NCBI GenBank assembly: GCA_001580565.1
Contig: LRBF01000100.1
Span: 1 to 41,460 of the forward strand
Direction: 5' to 3'
DNA from: Caballeronia megalochromosomata
Lineage (GTDB): Bacteria; Pseudomonadota; Gammaproteobacteria; Burkholderiales; Burkholderiaceae
Length of the DNA: 41,460 nucleotides
Below the pieces are notes generated by a model that was given only the letters and a program-made list of their open reading frames with translations, was not told the origin of the DNA and ran no database searches. The position numbers and the translations under genes are program-made. Shown here piece by piece: positions 17,261-26,367 of this stretch; position 1 is the first letter of the stretch, and the number at the start of each line of letters is the position of its first letter.

Positions 17261-18196
17261 ATGAAGAACACGCTCGACGTATTGATGTCGCGGCTGCGCA
17301 TGAAGCAGTTGCAGTTGCTGATCGCGCTGGACGACCACAAATCGCTGCACAAGGCCTCGGGCGCGATGGCGATGACGCAATCCGCCGCGAGCAAGGCGCT
17401 CGCCGAACTCGAATCGATGCTGGAGGCGCCGCTGTTCGAGCGCGCCAAAATCGGACTGATCCCGAATCCGTTCGGCCGCTGCGTGGTGCGCTATGCGCGC
17501 GTGCTGGCCGCCGATCTGAACGCGCTGTGCCAGGAAGTCGCGCAGATCCGCGCGGGCACAGGCGGGCGCCTGACGGTCGGCACGATCATGGGCGCGGTGC
17601 CGGGTGTCGTCGCGCCGATCGTCAACGAGATGCATGCGAGGCATCCGGATCTTGCCATCGAGATCGTCGAGGATACGAGCGCGCGCATGCTGCCGATGCT
17701 CGACGACGGCCGCGTCGATCTCGTGATCGGCAGGTCGAGCGTGTCGGATCAGCCGTCGAAATATCACTATCAGCCGCTCGCGGACGAGCCGCTTTGCATC
17801 GTCGTCGGGCACGCTCACGAGCGCACGGGCGAAGAGGACGTGCGTTTCGCGGACCTCGCGCATTACCGCTGGGTCACGTATCCGAGCTACATGCCGATGA
17901 GCGCGCTGCTCGAACGCGAACTCGATCTCGCCGGACTGCGAATGCCCGCCAATCCGATTTCCACCGCCTCGCCGCTGATGACGGTCACGCTGCTGCAGGA
18001 GAGCCCGGAACTCGTGTCGATCCTGCCGGCGAGCGTCGCGAAGGTCTTCGAGCGCTACGGCATGCTGCGCATCCTGCCGGTGCGCATGAAATCGAAGTCG
18101 CAGACCTACGGCATCGTCACGCGCAAGGGCGGGGAGCTTTCACCGGCCGCGCGCCAGTTCGTGCAGATGCTGCGCGAACGGAACCGGGCGCATTGA
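17261..18196 (+). CDS. LysR-family regulator (GbpR-like)
   Basis: The 311-residue protein has a LysR helix-turn-helix (about 15-75; SLHKASGAMAMTQSAASKALAELESML) and a periplasmic-binding-like ligand domain (GRLTVGTIMGAVPGVVAPI onward). The opening (LRMKQLQLLIALDD) resembles the GbpR group, which responds to sugars or sugar acids in relatives. ATG at 17261 is preferred; GAAGG directly abuts it, which is too close for a normal Shine-Dalgarno, so a start at Met9 (17285) is possible. It is divergent from the 2-oxoglutarate semialdehyde dehydrogenase, its probable target. Its stop is three bases from the end of the convergent tam gene. Confidence 0.87.
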   Translation: MKNTLDVLMSRLRMKQLQLLIALDDHKSLHKASGAMAMTQSAASKALAELESMLEAPLFERAKIGLIPNPFGRCVVRYARVLAADLNALCQEVAQIRAGTGGRLTVGTIMGAVPGVVAPIVNEMHARHPDLAIEIVEDTSARMLPMLDDGRVDLVIGRSSVSDQPSKYHYQPLADEPLCIVVGHAHERTGEEDVRFADLAHYRWVTYPSYMPMSALLERELDLAGLRMPANPISTASPLMTVTLLQESPELVSILPASVAKVFERYGMLRILPVRMKSKSQTYGIVTRKGGELSPAARQFVQMLRERNRAH

Positions 18197-18199
18197 GGC

Positions 18200-18979
18200 T
18201 CAGCGCGTCGCAACGATGAAAATGCGCGGGAAGGGCAGCAGCACGGTGCCGTCGTCGAACACCGTGTAGGCGGCTTTCAGCGCGGTGCGATAGCGGTCGA
18301 GGTACGCGGTCGTTTCCTCTGCATCGAGCTTTGCGAGGAACGGCCGCAGCCCCGTGCCCTTGAACCATTCGATGATCGCGTCGACGCCGCCGTCGAGCGG
18401 ATGATGGTACGTGGTGCGCCACACGTCGACCCGCGCGCAGTGCGGTCTGAGCAGCGAGTAATACGCGTCCGCCCGATAGCGCGCCGTGCGTTCCACGCCC
18501 TTCAGCTTGTCGCGCCACGGACCGTCCGCGGCGGTTTCGCGCATCAGCCGGTGCGCGGGTTCGTCGAGATTGTCTGGCATCTGCACGGCGAGTTGTCCGC
18601 CCTTCGAGAGTTTGCCGACGAGCGACGGCAACAGCGTCTCGTGATCCGGCACCCATTGCAGCGACGCATTCGCGAGAATCAGATCGAACGGGCCTTCGCC
18701 GTGCCACGCGGCTATGTCGGCCAGTTCGAATTCGACATGCGGCAAGCGCTTCTTCGCCGTGTCGATCATGTCGCTGGAATTGTCGACGCCGATGACGCGC
18801 GCGCCCGGCGCGTAGTCCAGAAGCGTTTCAGTCGAGTTGCCCGGGCCGCAGCCGAGATCGACCGCCGTGCGCGCGGTCTGGGCCTGCGCCCCGTTCAGCA
18901 GATCCCGGACCGGGCGCGTGCGCTCCGCTTCGAACAATGTGTATTGGCGGGCTTGCCAGTCGGCCGATGATGTCGTCAT
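18200..18979 (-). CDS. tam: Trans-aconitate 2-methyltransferase
   Basis: The 259-residue protein is a class-I SAM methyltransferase matching Tam (EC 2.1.1.144), which methylates trans-aconitate, a spontaneous inhibitor derived from cis-aconitate, in the cytoplasm. Motif I is AVDLGCGPGNST near residue 39-50; DLILANASLQWVPDH and GGQLAVQMPDNLDEPAH are typical Tam blocks; the C-terminal part has GGVDAIIEWFKGTGLRPFL. GGAG six bases before the ATG supports the start. The gene is divergent from the LysR gene at 19079, and the 99-base gap includes an AAATTAATTT palindrome (19043-19052). Confidence 0.92.
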   Translation of the reverse strand: MTTSSADWQARQYTLFEAERTRPVRDLLNGAQAQTARTAVDLGCGPGNSTETLLDYAPGARVIGVDNSSDMIDTAKKRLPHVEFELADIAAWHGEGPFDLILANASLQWVPDHETLLPSLVGKLSKGGQLAVQMPDNLDEPAHRLMRETAADGPWRDKLKGVERTARYRADAYYSLLRPHCARVDVWRTTYHHPLDGGVDAIIEWFKGTGLRPFLAKLDAEETTAYLDRYRTALKAAYTVFDDGTVLLPFPRIFIVATR

Positions 18980-19078
18980 GTCGGGCTCCAGTGTCGTGGT
19001 GTGGGGACAAACGCGATTCTGAACGCACCACAGTCCAGCGTAAAATTAATTTATGCTGCGGATTATTAGGTTTTTCTT

Positions 19079-19972
19079 ATGAAAATCGATACGCTGGGTG
19101 TGCAGGCGTTCGTCGCCATCGCCGATCAGGGAAGCTTCAGGGGCGCGGCCGAGCGCCTCAATCTCACACAGACCGCGATCACCCAGCGCCTGCAGAAGCT
19201 TGAGGAATTTCTCGGCGTGCCGCTGATCGAGCGCACCACGCGTTCGATGAATCTCACCGAAACGGGGCGCACCTTTCTGCCGCAAGCGCGGCGTCTGCTC
19301 GCGGAACTGTCGGCGGCGCTGGTGGAAATCCGGGAAACGGGCATGGCGCAGCGTGGCGATGTGTCGATCGCGTGCGTGCCGACCGTCGGCGTGCAGTATC
19401 TGCCGCGCGTGCTGCAGGCGTATTCCGCGCGCTATCCGCACAATCGCGTCCGGATTCTGGATCACGCGTCGTCGGCGGTTGCGCAGGCGGTGCTGCATCG
19501 TGAGGTGGAATTCGGCATCAAGATCGCGGGCGAGCATCATCCTGATTTGCACACGGAGCCGCTCGTCGAGGATAGCTACATGCTCGTCTGCCATCGCGAT
19601 CATCCGCTCGCGCGGCGCAAGCGGATCGCCTGGCGCGCGCTCTCGGACTATCCGCTGATCCTCGCGGGCGACGTGAGCGGCAACCGCGCATTGATCGACG
19701 CCGCGCTGGACGGCAGCGGCATCGAGCTGCATTCGTTCTACGAGGTCCAGCGCAGCTCGACGGCGCTCGGGCTCGTGGCGCAGCGCGTCGGCGCCGCGGT
19801 CGTGCCGGCGCTCGCGATTCAGAAGGACGCGTACCCGACGGTGCGGGCGATCGAACTCGTCGAGCCGACGGTCACGCGTTCGCTCGTGCTCGTGACGCGC
19901 AGGTCGGCGTCGTTGTCGCCGGCGGCCCAGGCGCTCTACGCGATGCTGACGAAAGCGCGTGATGAAATCTGA
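19079..19972 (+). CDS. LysR-family transcriptional regulator
   Basis: The 297-residue protein has the LysR N-terminal wHTH (QGSFRGAAERLNLTQTAITQRLQKLEEFLGVPLIERT, about 17-51) and a substrate-binding domain starting near residue 90 (GDVSIACVPTVGVQYLPRVL). The ATG at 19079 follows a T-rich leader with little Shine-Dalgarno (AGG). It is divergent from tam; an AT-rich stretch with the 10-base palindrome AAATTAATTT (19043-19052) lies about 27 bases upstream and is a candidate autoregulatory or shared site. The effector is unknown. No terminator-like hairpin was seen after the stop. Confidence 0.88.
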   Translation: MKIDTLGVQAFVAIADQGSFRGAAERLNLTQTAITQRLQKLEEFLGVPLIERTTRSMNLTETGRTFLPQARRLLAELSAALVEIRETGMAQRGDVSIACVPTVGVQYLPRVLQAYSARYPHNRVRILDHASSAVAQAVLHREVEFGIKIAGEHHPDLHTEPLVEDSYMLVCHRDHPLARRKRIAWRALSDYPLILAGDVSGNRALIDAALDGSGIELHSFYEVQRSSTALGLVAQRVGAAVVPALAIQKDAYPTVRAIELVEPTVTRSLVLVTRRSASLSPAAQALYAMLTKARDEI

Positions 19973-20187
19973 ATGGAATACTGAGTTCAGTGTGCGTTCG
20001 AAGCGTCGGGGAAAGTCGCGGAAATTCCAGGAGAACACTCGGATTTGCAACTTCGGCGCGAGCATCGCGCCTATACTGGCGAAGCATTCGCGGCCGGCTC
20101 CTGGCGACATCGGGGCATTGCTTTCGACTGCATAACGATCACCATGCGCGCCGCCGTCCGGCGCTTCGAGCAATCGGGAACTTGCAG

Positions 20188-21417
20188 ATGGGCGACATGT
20201 CAGTCGGCGGCTTGAAGAGTCTCGTGGCCACGCTGCGCGGGCAGCAGGACGCGCTCACCGAGCGATGGATGAAGCTCGTGTTCGGCGATCAGGAAGTCGA
20301 ACACTCGGATCAACTCACTTATAAACAGCTCGCGGATCATTTGCCGAGCATTTTCGACGAAATCTGCATCGTGCTGGAGTCGCGCAATCTGCGGGACCAG
20401 GAAGGCGCGATCGAGCGCGACGCCCGCCAGCACGGGCAATGGCGCTGGAAGCAGGGCTATCGCGTCGACGAACTGGTGCGCGAGCTCGATTTGTTCCGTC
20501 AGGTGCTGCTGCTCGCGATCGGCGAGTACGCGAGCACGCACGAGGGTTTCTCTCGCGCGGACGAGGAGCACGCCCGGCTCATGACCGACGAGGTGGTGAG
20601 CTTCGTCACGCTCGCGTCAATACGCGAGGCAGTCGGCGAGCGCGATCGCAAGATCGACGAATACACCGGCATGCTGGAGCGCGCCAACTACGAGCTGACG
20701 CTGCGGCAGAAACTCATCAGCGATCTTTACGAAACGCGCATGCAGATCACGCGGCGCGTCGCGCACGATCTGCGCAACTTCCTGAACGTGTTCTCTACAG
20801 CGCTGCAACTCGCCACGCGCTCGCCCGCGAAACGCGACACGGCGATCGGTCTCGCGAACCGGCAAATCGCCGACATGGCGACGCTCGTCGATGAAATGGT
20901 CGAATACTCGAAAGTGCTCGGCGACGATTCGCTGCTCACGGTCGAGCCGTTCGATCTCGTCGGCCTCTTCGACGAGCTGATGCAGGCGTGCCGCGTCGCG
21001 ACCGAGGCGAAGGGATTGAAGCTCGTCGGCCAGTTCGATCCGGCGCTCGGCGCGGTGACCTCGAACCGGCTGAAGGTCAAGCAGGTCGCGCTGAACCTGC
21101 TGTCGAACGCGATCAAGTACACATCGTCGGGCGAGATCGTGCTGGCGATCGCCGCGGCGCCCGACGCGTGCTGGAAGCTGCGCGTCGCGGATACGGGCGC
21201 GGGTATCGGCGTGGCGGATCAGGAGCGCGTGTTCGAAGAGTTCGAGCGCGCCGCCGATGACGACATCCCCGGCGCCGGACTCGGGCTTGCCATCGTCAAG
21301 GAGTTGTCGCGCATGCTGGAGGGGGAGTTGCGGTTCCAGTCGTCGAAAGGGCACGGCAGCGTGTTCGAGGTCACGTTCCCGACGGTGCTGGAGCCGAAGC
21401 CGGCGCAAAAACAGTAA
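20188..21417 (+). CDS. Soluble sensor histidine kinase
   Basis: The 409-residue protein has no transmembrane helix. An N-terminal helical sensor region (about 8-150; LVATLRGQQDALTERWMKLVFGD) resembles the RsbRD-type domain of stress sensors. The phospho-acceptor is His193 in RRVAHDLRNFL, followed by a HATPase domain with NLLSNAIKYTS, DTGAGIG and GAGLGLAIVKEL. The frame is open from 19990, but ATG at 20188 starts the sensor domain; CGGGAA lies eight or more bases upstream. TATACT at 20072-20077 could be a -10. No response regulator gene is adjacent, so the partner is elsewhere. It is followed by a terminator that serves the convergent ahpF. Confidence 0.87.
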   Translation: MGDMSVGGLKSLVATLRGQQDALTERWMKLVFGDQEVEHSDQLTYKQLADHLPSIFDEICIVLESRNLRDQEGAIERDARQHGQWRWKQGYRVDELVRELDLFRQVLLLAIGEYASTHEGFSRADEEHARLMTDEVVSFVTLASIREAVGERDRKIDEYTGMLERANYELTLRQKLISDLYETRMQITRRVAHDLRNFLNVFSTALQLATRSPAKRDTAIGLANRQIADMATLVDEMVEYSKVLGDDSLLTVEPFDLVGLFDELMQACRVATEAKGLKLVGQFDPALGAVTSNRLKVKQVALNLLSNAIKYTSSGEIVLAIAAAPDACWKLRVADTGAGIGVADQERVFEEFERAADDDIPGAGLGLAIVKELSRMLEGELRFQSSKGHGSVFEVTFPTVLEPKPAQKQ

Positions 21418-21452
21418 ACAAAAAAAGGCGAACGGGTCGCCCCGTCCGCCTT
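21418..21452 (-). terminator. Intrinsic terminator downstream of ahpF
   Basis: AAGGCGAACGGG (21425-21436) and CCCGTCCGCCTT (21441-21452) form a 12-bp stem with one A-C mismatch and a four-base loop. Read on the minus strand it is followed by a run of T (complement of the A-run at 21418-21426), so it ends ahpF transcripts. On the plus strand there is no T-run after the right arm, so the kinase transcript may not stop here. Confidence 0.85.
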
Positions 21453-21480
21453 CCGGTCATTACGACGCCCCGCGCTACGC

Positions 21481-23067
21481 TCAGGCCGCCGCTTCTTCTT
21501 CGACCACTGCCTCGTCTTCCACCGACGCGCGGATCAGATGATCGAACGCCGACAGCGATGCCTTCGCGCCTTCGCCGACCGCGATCACGATCTGCTTGTA
21601 CGGCACCGTCGTCACGTCGCCCGCGGCGAACACGCCCGGCACCGATGTCGCGCCTCGCGCATCGACGACGATCTCGCCGTGCTTCGACAACTCCACCGTG
21701 CCCTTCAGCCATTCGGTGTTCGGCACGAGGCCGATCTGCACGAACACGCCTTCCAGCTCGACATGATGGCTCGCGCCCGTCGCGCGGTCCGTGTATGTGA
21801 TGCCGTTCACCTTTTTGCCGTCACCGGTGACTTCGGTCGTCTGCGCCCCGGTGACGATCGTCACGTTCGCGAGGCTGCGCAGCTTCTTCTGCAGCACTGC
21901 GTCGGCGCGCAGCTCGTTGCCGAACTCGATCAGCGTGACGGCCGAGACGAGGCCCGCGAGATCGATCGCCGCTTCGACGCCCGAATTCCCGCCGCCGATC
22001 ACCGCGACGCGCTTGCCCTTGAAGAGCGGGCCGTCGCAGTGCGGGCAGTACGCCACGCCACGGCCGCGATACTCGCGTTCACCCGGCACGTTGATTTCGC
22101 GCCAGCGCGCGCCGGTCGACAGGATCAGGGTCTTCGCCTTGAGCACCGCGCCGCTCGCCAGATGAATCTCGTGGATGCGGCCCGGCACGAGCTTTTCGGC
22201 GCGCTGCACGTCCATCACGTCGACTTCATAGGTTTTCACGTGCTGCTCGAGCGCCGTCGCGAACTTCGGTCCTTCGGTTTCCTTGACGGAGACGAAGTTT
22301 TCGATCGCCATCGTATCGAGCACCTGGCCGCCGAAGCGCTCCGCGACGACGCCCGTCGCAATGCCCTTGCGCGCCGAATAGATCGCCGCAGCCGCGCCGG
22401 CAGGACCGCCGCCGACGATCAGCGTGTCGAACACCGGCTTGTTTTCCAGTTCCTTCACGGCGCGCGCCGATGCGCCCGTGTCCAGCTTCGCCAGAATTTC
22501 CTTCACGCCCATGCGGCCCGAGCCGAAGCTTTCGCCGTTGATGAACATCATCGGCACGGACATCACCTGACGATCTTCCACTTCCTTCTGGAACAACGCG
22601 CCGTCGATGGCGACATGTTTGATGCGCGGATTGATGATCGCCATCACATTCAGCGCCTGCACGACTTCCGGGCAGTTCTGGCACGACAGCGAGAAATACG
22701 TCTCGAACGCGAAGTCGCCGTCGAGATTGCGGATCTGCTCGATGGTGGCGTCGTCGAGCTTGATCGGATGTCCGCCCGCCTGCAGGAGCGCAAGCACGAG
22801 CGACGTGAATTCATGACCCATCGGGATGCCGGCGAAGCGGATGCCCGCGGGCTTGCCGGCCTCGCCGATGGTGAAGGACGGACGACGCGCGCTGGCGTCC
22901 TCTTTCTCGACGACGCTGATCTGGTGGGACAGCGAGGCGATTTCGTCGAGCAGGCTTTTCAGCTCGCGCGACTTGTCGCCGTCGTCGAGGAAGGCGACGA
23001 GTTCGATCGGCCGGGTGACTTTTTCCAAATACGCTTTTAACTGATTCTTGAGATTGGCGTCGAGCAT
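21481..23067 (-). CDS. ahpF: Alkyl hydroperoxide reductase subunit F
   Basis: The 528-residue protein is the NAD(P)H-dependent flavoprotein that reduces AhpC. It has an N-terminal thioredoxin-like domain with C129-Q-N-C132, an FAD site ([21 protein letters not shown] near 213-232), a redox disulfide C341-P-H-C344 in [11 protein letters not shown], an NAD(P)H site ([19 protein letters not shown]) and a C-terminal FAD motif ([16 protein letters not shown]). Length and order match the E. coli protein. It lies 146 bases downstream of ahpC in the same direction. AAGGA stands about a dozen bases before the ATG. A stable hairpin between the genes may lower its expression relative to ahpC. Confidence 0.96.
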   Translation of the reverse strand: MLDANLKNQLKAYLEKVTRPIELVAFLDDGDKSRELKSLLDEIASLSHQISVVEKEDASARRPSFTIGEAGKPAGIRFAGIPMGHEFTSLVLALLQAGGHPIKLDDATIEQIRNLDGDFAFETYFSLSCQNCPEVVQALNVMAIINPRIKHVAIDGALFQKEVEDRQVMSVPMMFINGESFGSGRMGVKEILAKLDTGASARAVKELENKPVFDTLIVGGGPAGAAAAIYSARKGIATGVVAERFGGQVLDTMAIENFVSVKETEGPKFATALEQHVKTYEVDVMDVQRAEKLVPGRIHEIHLASGAVLKAKTLILSTGARWREINVPGEREYRGRGVAYCPHCDGPLFKGKRVAVIGGGNSGVEAAIDLAGLVSAVTLIEFGNELRADAVLQKKLRSLANVTIVTGAQTTEVTGDGKKVNGITYTDRATGASHHVELEGVFVQIGLVPNTEWLKGTVELSKHGEIVVDARGATSVPGVFAAGDVTTVPYKQIVIAVGEGAKASLSAFDHLIRASVEDEAVVEEEAAA

Positions 23068-23114
23068 GGCGATGTCCGTTCCTTGACTGGGGTGTCGCAG
23101 ACGCGCCTCGCCGC

Positions 23115-23137
23115 GGCGCTGCGAAACTCGCAGCGCC
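23115..23137 (-). other. Intercistronic hairpin between ahpC and ahpF
   Basis: GGCGCTGCG (23115-23123) pairs perfectly with CGCAGCGCC (23129-23137) over a five-base loop, forming a strong 9-bp GC stem. It has no T-run on the minus strand. It is well placed to protect the abundant ahpC message or partly stop transcription before ahpF; both are inferences. Confidence 0.7.
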
Positions 23138-23213
23138 GGACGAAAGCGTCTTTTGGGGTGAACCCGCCGCTGAACCGCGGCAGGTTCGATACAGCGCTCG
23201 TGAAGAACGAGGC

Positions 23214-23777
23214 TTAGATCTTGCCGATCAGGTCGAGCGACGGGGTCAGCGTTTCAGCGCCCGGCGTCCACTTGGCGGGGCACACTTGACCCGGGTTCTT
23301 CGCGATGTACTGGGCAGCCTGAACCTTGCGGAGCAGTTCGCCGGCGTCACGGCCGATACCGTTGTCGTGCACTTCACACAGCTTGATCTCGCCTTCCGGG
23401 TTGATCACGAACGTGCCACGCAGCGCCAGGCCTTCTTCTTCGATCAGCACGTCGAAGTTGCGCGAGATCGCGAGCGTCGGGTCGGCGAGCATCGGGTACT
23501 TGATCTTCTGGATCGTGTCCGACGTGTCGTGCCATGCCTTGTGGGTGAAGTGCGTGTCGGTCGAGACCGAGTAGATTTCCACGCCGAGCTTCTTGAATTC
23601 TTCGTAGCGGTCAGCCAGGTCGCCCAGTTCCGTCGGGCACACGAACGTGAAGTCGGCCGGGTAGAACACGAACACCGACCACTTGCCCTTCAGGCTTTCA
23701 TCGGTGACGGTCGTGAACTCGCCATTGTGGTAGGCGGTTGCTTTGAACGGCTTGACTTGGCTGTTGATGATAGGCAT
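23214..23777 (-). CDS. ahpC: Alkyl hydroperoxide reductase subunit C (peroxiredoxin)
   Basis: The 187-residue protein is a typical 2-Cys peroxiredoxin. The peroxidatic Cys47 lies in [11 protein letters not shown] and the resolving Cys166 in GQVCPAKW. It reduces hydrogen peroxide, alkyl peroxides and peroxynitrite in the cytoplasm, and is recycled by AhpF. Length equals that of enterobacterial AhpC. AAGGAAA lies before the ATG (minus strand). The upstream region has a sigma70-like -10 and an OxyR-type site, so strong peroxide induction is expected. Confidence 0.97.
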   Translation of the reverse strand: MPIINSQVKPFKATAYHNGEFTTVTDESLKGKWSVFVFYPADFTFVCPTELGDLADRYEEFKKLGVEIYSVSTDTHFTHKAWHDTSDTIQKIKYPMLADPTLAISRNFDVLIEEEGLALRGTFVINPEGEIKLCEVHDNGIGRDAGELLRKVQAAQYIAKNPGQVCPAKWTPGAETLTPSLDLIGKI

Positions 23778-23818
23778 TTACCAGTTTCCTTTTGGAGTGG
23801 TGTTGAAGAAGTAAGTGA

Positions 23819-23847
23819 ACTATACAGTAAAGCTATCGCACCTGCGA
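23819..23847 (-). promoter_or_regulatory. Probable ahpC promoter
   Basis: On the minus strand TATAGT (23819-23824) is a good -10. With a 17-base spacer the -35 is TCGCAG (23842-23847), a poor match to TTGACA, as expected for a promoter that needs an activator. A start near 23812 gives a leader of about 34 bases. The OxyR-like site lies just upstream. Confidence 0.6.
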
Positions 23848-23870
23848 AGTGGATTGATTTTATTGTCGAG

Positions 23871-23907
23871 ATAGTTCAGGGCTATCGGCGTGATATTGGT
23901 CGTTTTC
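23871..23907. promoter_or_regulatory. OxyR-type binding site
   Basis: The plus strand reads ATAG-N7-CTAT-N7-ATAT-N7-TTTC. This matches the OxyR pattern ATAG-N7-CTAT-N7-ATAG-N7-CTAT at the first two quarters exactly and at three of four bases in the third. The location upstream of ahpC supports it, and it also lies 86 bases before the divergent gene at 23993. Confidence 0.78.
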
Positions 23908-23992
23908 CCGCATGAGGGAGTGTGATTGCGTGTGCCCTGCGAGGTTCCCTTAGTGTATCTGGGAGCTTTCACTTTCATTTCAAGGAGCTGGT

Positions 23993-24688
23993 ATGAAAAT
24001 CGGAATTATCGGAGCGGGGAATATCGGCTCCGTGCTGGCGCTGCGCTTCGGGGAGAACGGCCACGAGGTGCGCATCGCCAATTCGCGCGGGCCGGCGTCG
24101 CTTGCGGATGTCGCGCGGGAGACCGGCGCGAAGGCTGTCGAAGCGAGCGACGCGGTGAAGGACGCGGACGTCGTCGTCGTGACGATTCCGCAGGCGAAGG
24201 TGCCGAATCTGCCGAAGGATCTGTTCGCGGGCGTGGCGGCGAACGTCGTCGTGATCGACACGGGCAACTACTATCCGCAGCAGCGCGACGGACGTATCGA
24301 CAGCATCGAAAAGGGCACGCCGGAAAGCCGCTGGGTCGAGCAGCAGATCGGGCGGCCGGTCGTGAAGGCGTTCAACAATATCTATGCGGATCATCTACGC
24401 AATCGCGGCAAGCCTGCGGGCACGCCCGGACGCATCGCGCTGCCGGTCGCGGGCGACAGCGCCGCGGCAAAAGCGGTCGTGATGAAGCTCGTCGATGCAA
24501 TCGGCTTCGATCCCGTCGATGCGGGCGCAATCGACGATTCCTGGCGTCAGCAGCCCGCGACGCCCGTCTATACCGGCGATTTCGACGCGGCCGGCGTGCG
24601 CGCGGCGCTGCAACAGGCCGATCCGGTGCGCAAGCCCGAATGGCGCGCGACGGACAGCAGTCCGGGCAGTTTCGAGAAACCGGCGTGA
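23993..24688 (+). CDS. NADP-binding reductase (F420-dependent NADP reductase-like)
   Basis: The 231-residue protein has an N-terminal Rossmann motif KIGIIGAGNIGSVLALRFGENGHEV and ANSRGP at residue 30-35, both as in NADP oxidoreductases related to archaeal F420-dependent enzymes (YrfF/NADP_reductase-type). Later blocks (RPVVKAFNNIYADHL) match that group. Betaproteobacteria mostly lack F420, so an NADPH enzyme with another substrate is more likely. AAGGAG lies seven to eight bases before the ATG. It is divergent from ahpC; OxyR control is possible but not shown. Confidence 0.82.
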   Translation: MKIGIIGAGNIGSVLALRFGENGHEVRIANSRGPASLADVARETGAKAVEASDAVKDADVVVVTIPQAKVPNLPKDLFAGVAANVVVIDTGNYYPQQRDGRIDSIEKGTPESRWVEQQIGRPVVKAFNNIYADHLRNRGKPAGTPGRIALPVAGDSAAAKAVVMKLVDAIGFDPVDAGAIDDSWRQQPATPVYTGDFDAAGVRAALQQADPVRKPEWRATDSSPGSFEKPA

Positions 24689-24861
24689 GGGAAGACCGCC
24701 GATAAGCGGAACGCCCGTACGGGAAAGCGCGGGAAGCGGCGCGCGCCGTGCGACAATCTGCAAACTTTCCCGATGGGCTTTAACATGACGAACCGGGCTG
24801 GCGCGATGGGGCATGATCCATCGGGCGCGTGTCCGGGGTCGTGGACTTCCCAGATTGATCT

Positions 24862-25530
24862 ATGAAAATCGCTTCTCCCCCGCAGGACGTGCAGAACCCG
24901 CAACCCCGCTTCGGCGAGTGCGACGAGTGTGCGGACGTCGAACTCGTGGCGACCGCCACCATTCCGACCCGCTACGGCACCTTCGATTCCTACGTCTATC
25001 GCGTGAAGCACACGGACGTCGAACACATCGCCTTCGTGATGGGCGACGTGAGCAACGGCGAATCGGTGCTGACGCGCCTGCACTCCGAATGCGTGACCGG
25101 CGACGTGTTCGGCTCATACCGCTGCGATTGCGGCGAGCAGCTCGATCTGGCGCTGCGCTATATCGCCGCGGAGGATCGCGGCATTCTGCTGTATCTGCGC
25201 GGGCATGAAGGGCGCGGCATCGGCCTTGCCAACAAGATCCGCGCATACGCGCTGCAGGAGCAGGGGCTCGATACCGTCGATGCCAACCTGCATCTCGGCC
25301 TGCCCGACGACGCGCGCGAATACGATTCCGCCGCCGCGATCCTGCGTTCGATGAACGTGAAATCGGTGCGTCTGATGAGCAACAATCCGTCGAAGTTCGA
25401 CACGCTGCTCAAGCACGATATCCCCGTGTGCGAACGCGTCGCGCTCGCCATCCCGATGCGCGAGGAAAACGAGCGCTACATCAAGACGAAGCAGGCGCGG
25501 TTCGGGCATTACTTCGACGAGAACGAATAA
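24862..25530 (+). CDS. ribA: GTP cyclohydrolase II
   Basis: The 222-residue protein is RibA (EC 3.5.4.25), which opens GTP to give the first riboflavin precursor. Zinc ligands are C77, C88 and C90 in [17 protein letters not shown]; the GTP-binding helix has [22 protein letters not shown], and [12 protein letters not shown] is typical. It stands alone, without ribB/DHBP synthase fusion and without other rib genes nearby. The 173-base upstream region shows no FMN-riboswitch signature. CTGCAA-N17-TAACAT just upstream is a weak promoter candidate. The 3' end meets the convergent oxygenase gene. Confidence 0.95.
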   Translation: MKIASPPQDVQNPQPRFGECDECADVELVATATIPTRYGTFDSYVYRVKHTDVEHIAFVMGDVSNGESVLTRLHSECVTGDVFGSYRCDCGEQLDLALRYIAAEDRGILLYLRGHEGRGIGLANKIRAYALQEQGLDTVDANLHLGLPDDAREYDSAAAILRSMNVKSVRLMSNNPSKFDTLLKHDIPVCERVALAIPMREENERYIKTKQARFGHYFDENE

Positions 25531-25542
25531 GACGCCGAATAA

Positions 25543-25563
25543 GACGCGCGCTCACTGCGCGTC
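25543..25563. other. Hairpin at the convergent end of ribA and the oxygenase gene
   Basis: GACGCGC (25543-25549) and GCGCGTC (25557-25563) form a 7-bp stem around the loop that includes the stop codon of the minus-strand oxygenase gene. There is no T-run on either side. It may still mark both transcript ends. Confidence 0.35.
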
Positions 25564-26286
25564 ATGAAAGATCACGCCGAGCATATGCCGCCGCCCTGAT
25601 CTCAGGCGGCTCACGCCGTGCTTCATGTTCACCCGATACGGTCCGCGCGCGCCCTGCACCGGCCGATGATGCACGGCGAAGAACACCGCATCGCCTTGTG
25701 AAAGCGGCACGGCTTCCACCCGCGATTGCATTCTCGGCCGCTGCTCCGTCATCACGAACTCGCCGCCGGCGAAATCGCGGCCAGGCGCGGAAAGCAGGAT
25801 CGCCATCTGAATCGGGAAGACGTGTTCGCCGTACAGATCCTGATGCAGGCAATTGAAGTCACCGGGCACATAACGTAGCAAGAGCGGCGTCGGCCGTGTC
25901 TGCCCCGCGCGATGACAGCGCTCGATGAACGCCGCGTGCTCGCGCGGATAGCGTGTCTCGATGCGCATCACGTCGTTCCATCGATTCGCGATCGGCGCGA
26001 GATGCGGGTAAGCCGCGCGTCGCACGCGTTCGAGCGGTTCCGGCAGCGGATACGAAAAGTACTTGTATTCGCCGCGTCCGAAACCGTGGCGCTCCATGAC
26101 GACGCGGCTGCGGAAAATGCCGTCGCGATCGTACAGCGCCGCGAGCGCCTCGCATTCCTCGCGCGAGAAGAGCGCGGGCGCGGTGGCGCAGCCGTAGCTA
26201 TCCAGTTGATCTTCGAGATCGGCCCAGTCGAGCGCGTCGATGCGTTCGCCTACATCGCCTGACGTCGTGCGTTCGAGCAACTTCAT
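25552..26286 (-). CDS. 2OG-Fe(II) oxygenase (Oxygenase-NA family)
   Basis: The 244-residue protein has the metal ligands of a 2-oxoglutarate/iron dioxygenase: H148-x-D150 in CLHQDLYGEH and a distal His near 223 with an Arg (229) for 2-oxoglutarate in MKHGVSRLRSG. The sequence fits the Oxygenase-NA family (PF09859), described as acting on damaged DNA or nucleic acid, though the substrate of this member is not known. Met at 26286 is chosen over an upstream extension to 26343 because the family begins with MKLLER-like sequence. It follows a hemerythrin-like gene in the same direction. Confidence 0.83.
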   Translation of the reverse strand: MKLLERTTSGDVGERIDALDWADLEDQLDSYGCATAPALFSREECEALAALYDRDGIFRSRVVMERHGFGRGEYKYFSYPLPEPLERVRRAAYPHLAPIANRWNDVMRIETRYPREHAAFIERCHRAGQTRPTPLLLRYVPGDFNCLHQDLYGEHVFPIQMAILLSAPGRDFAGGEFVMTEQRPRMQSRVEAVPLSQGDAVFFAVHHRPVQGARGPYRVNMKHGVSRLRSGRRHMLGVIFHDAQ

Positions 26287-26367
26287 ATTGTTTCTCCGGA
26301 TGTGCGTGAATTGTCTGCAGTGTGCGTCACGCGCGCAACGCACGCACTCCGGGTCTTGCGCTGCGAT

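Noticed and set aside
15433..18219. 928-residue plus-strand frame
   Set aside because: Runs antisense over the dehydrogenase and then out of frame over the LysR gene; low-complexity Arg/Glu/Ala content.
19990..20187. N-terminal extension of the histidine kinase
   Set aside because: The 66 extra codons are Arg/Ser-rich and cover a promoter-like TATACT; the domain starts after the ATG at 20188.
23993..24688. True F420-dependent enzyme
   Set aside because: The fold resembles that family, but no F420 biosynthesis gene is in view and the group mostly lacks the cofactor; only an NADP-binding reductase is claimed.
24689..24861. FMN riboswitch upstream of ribA
   Set aside because: The conserved RFN-element segments are not present in these 173 bases.
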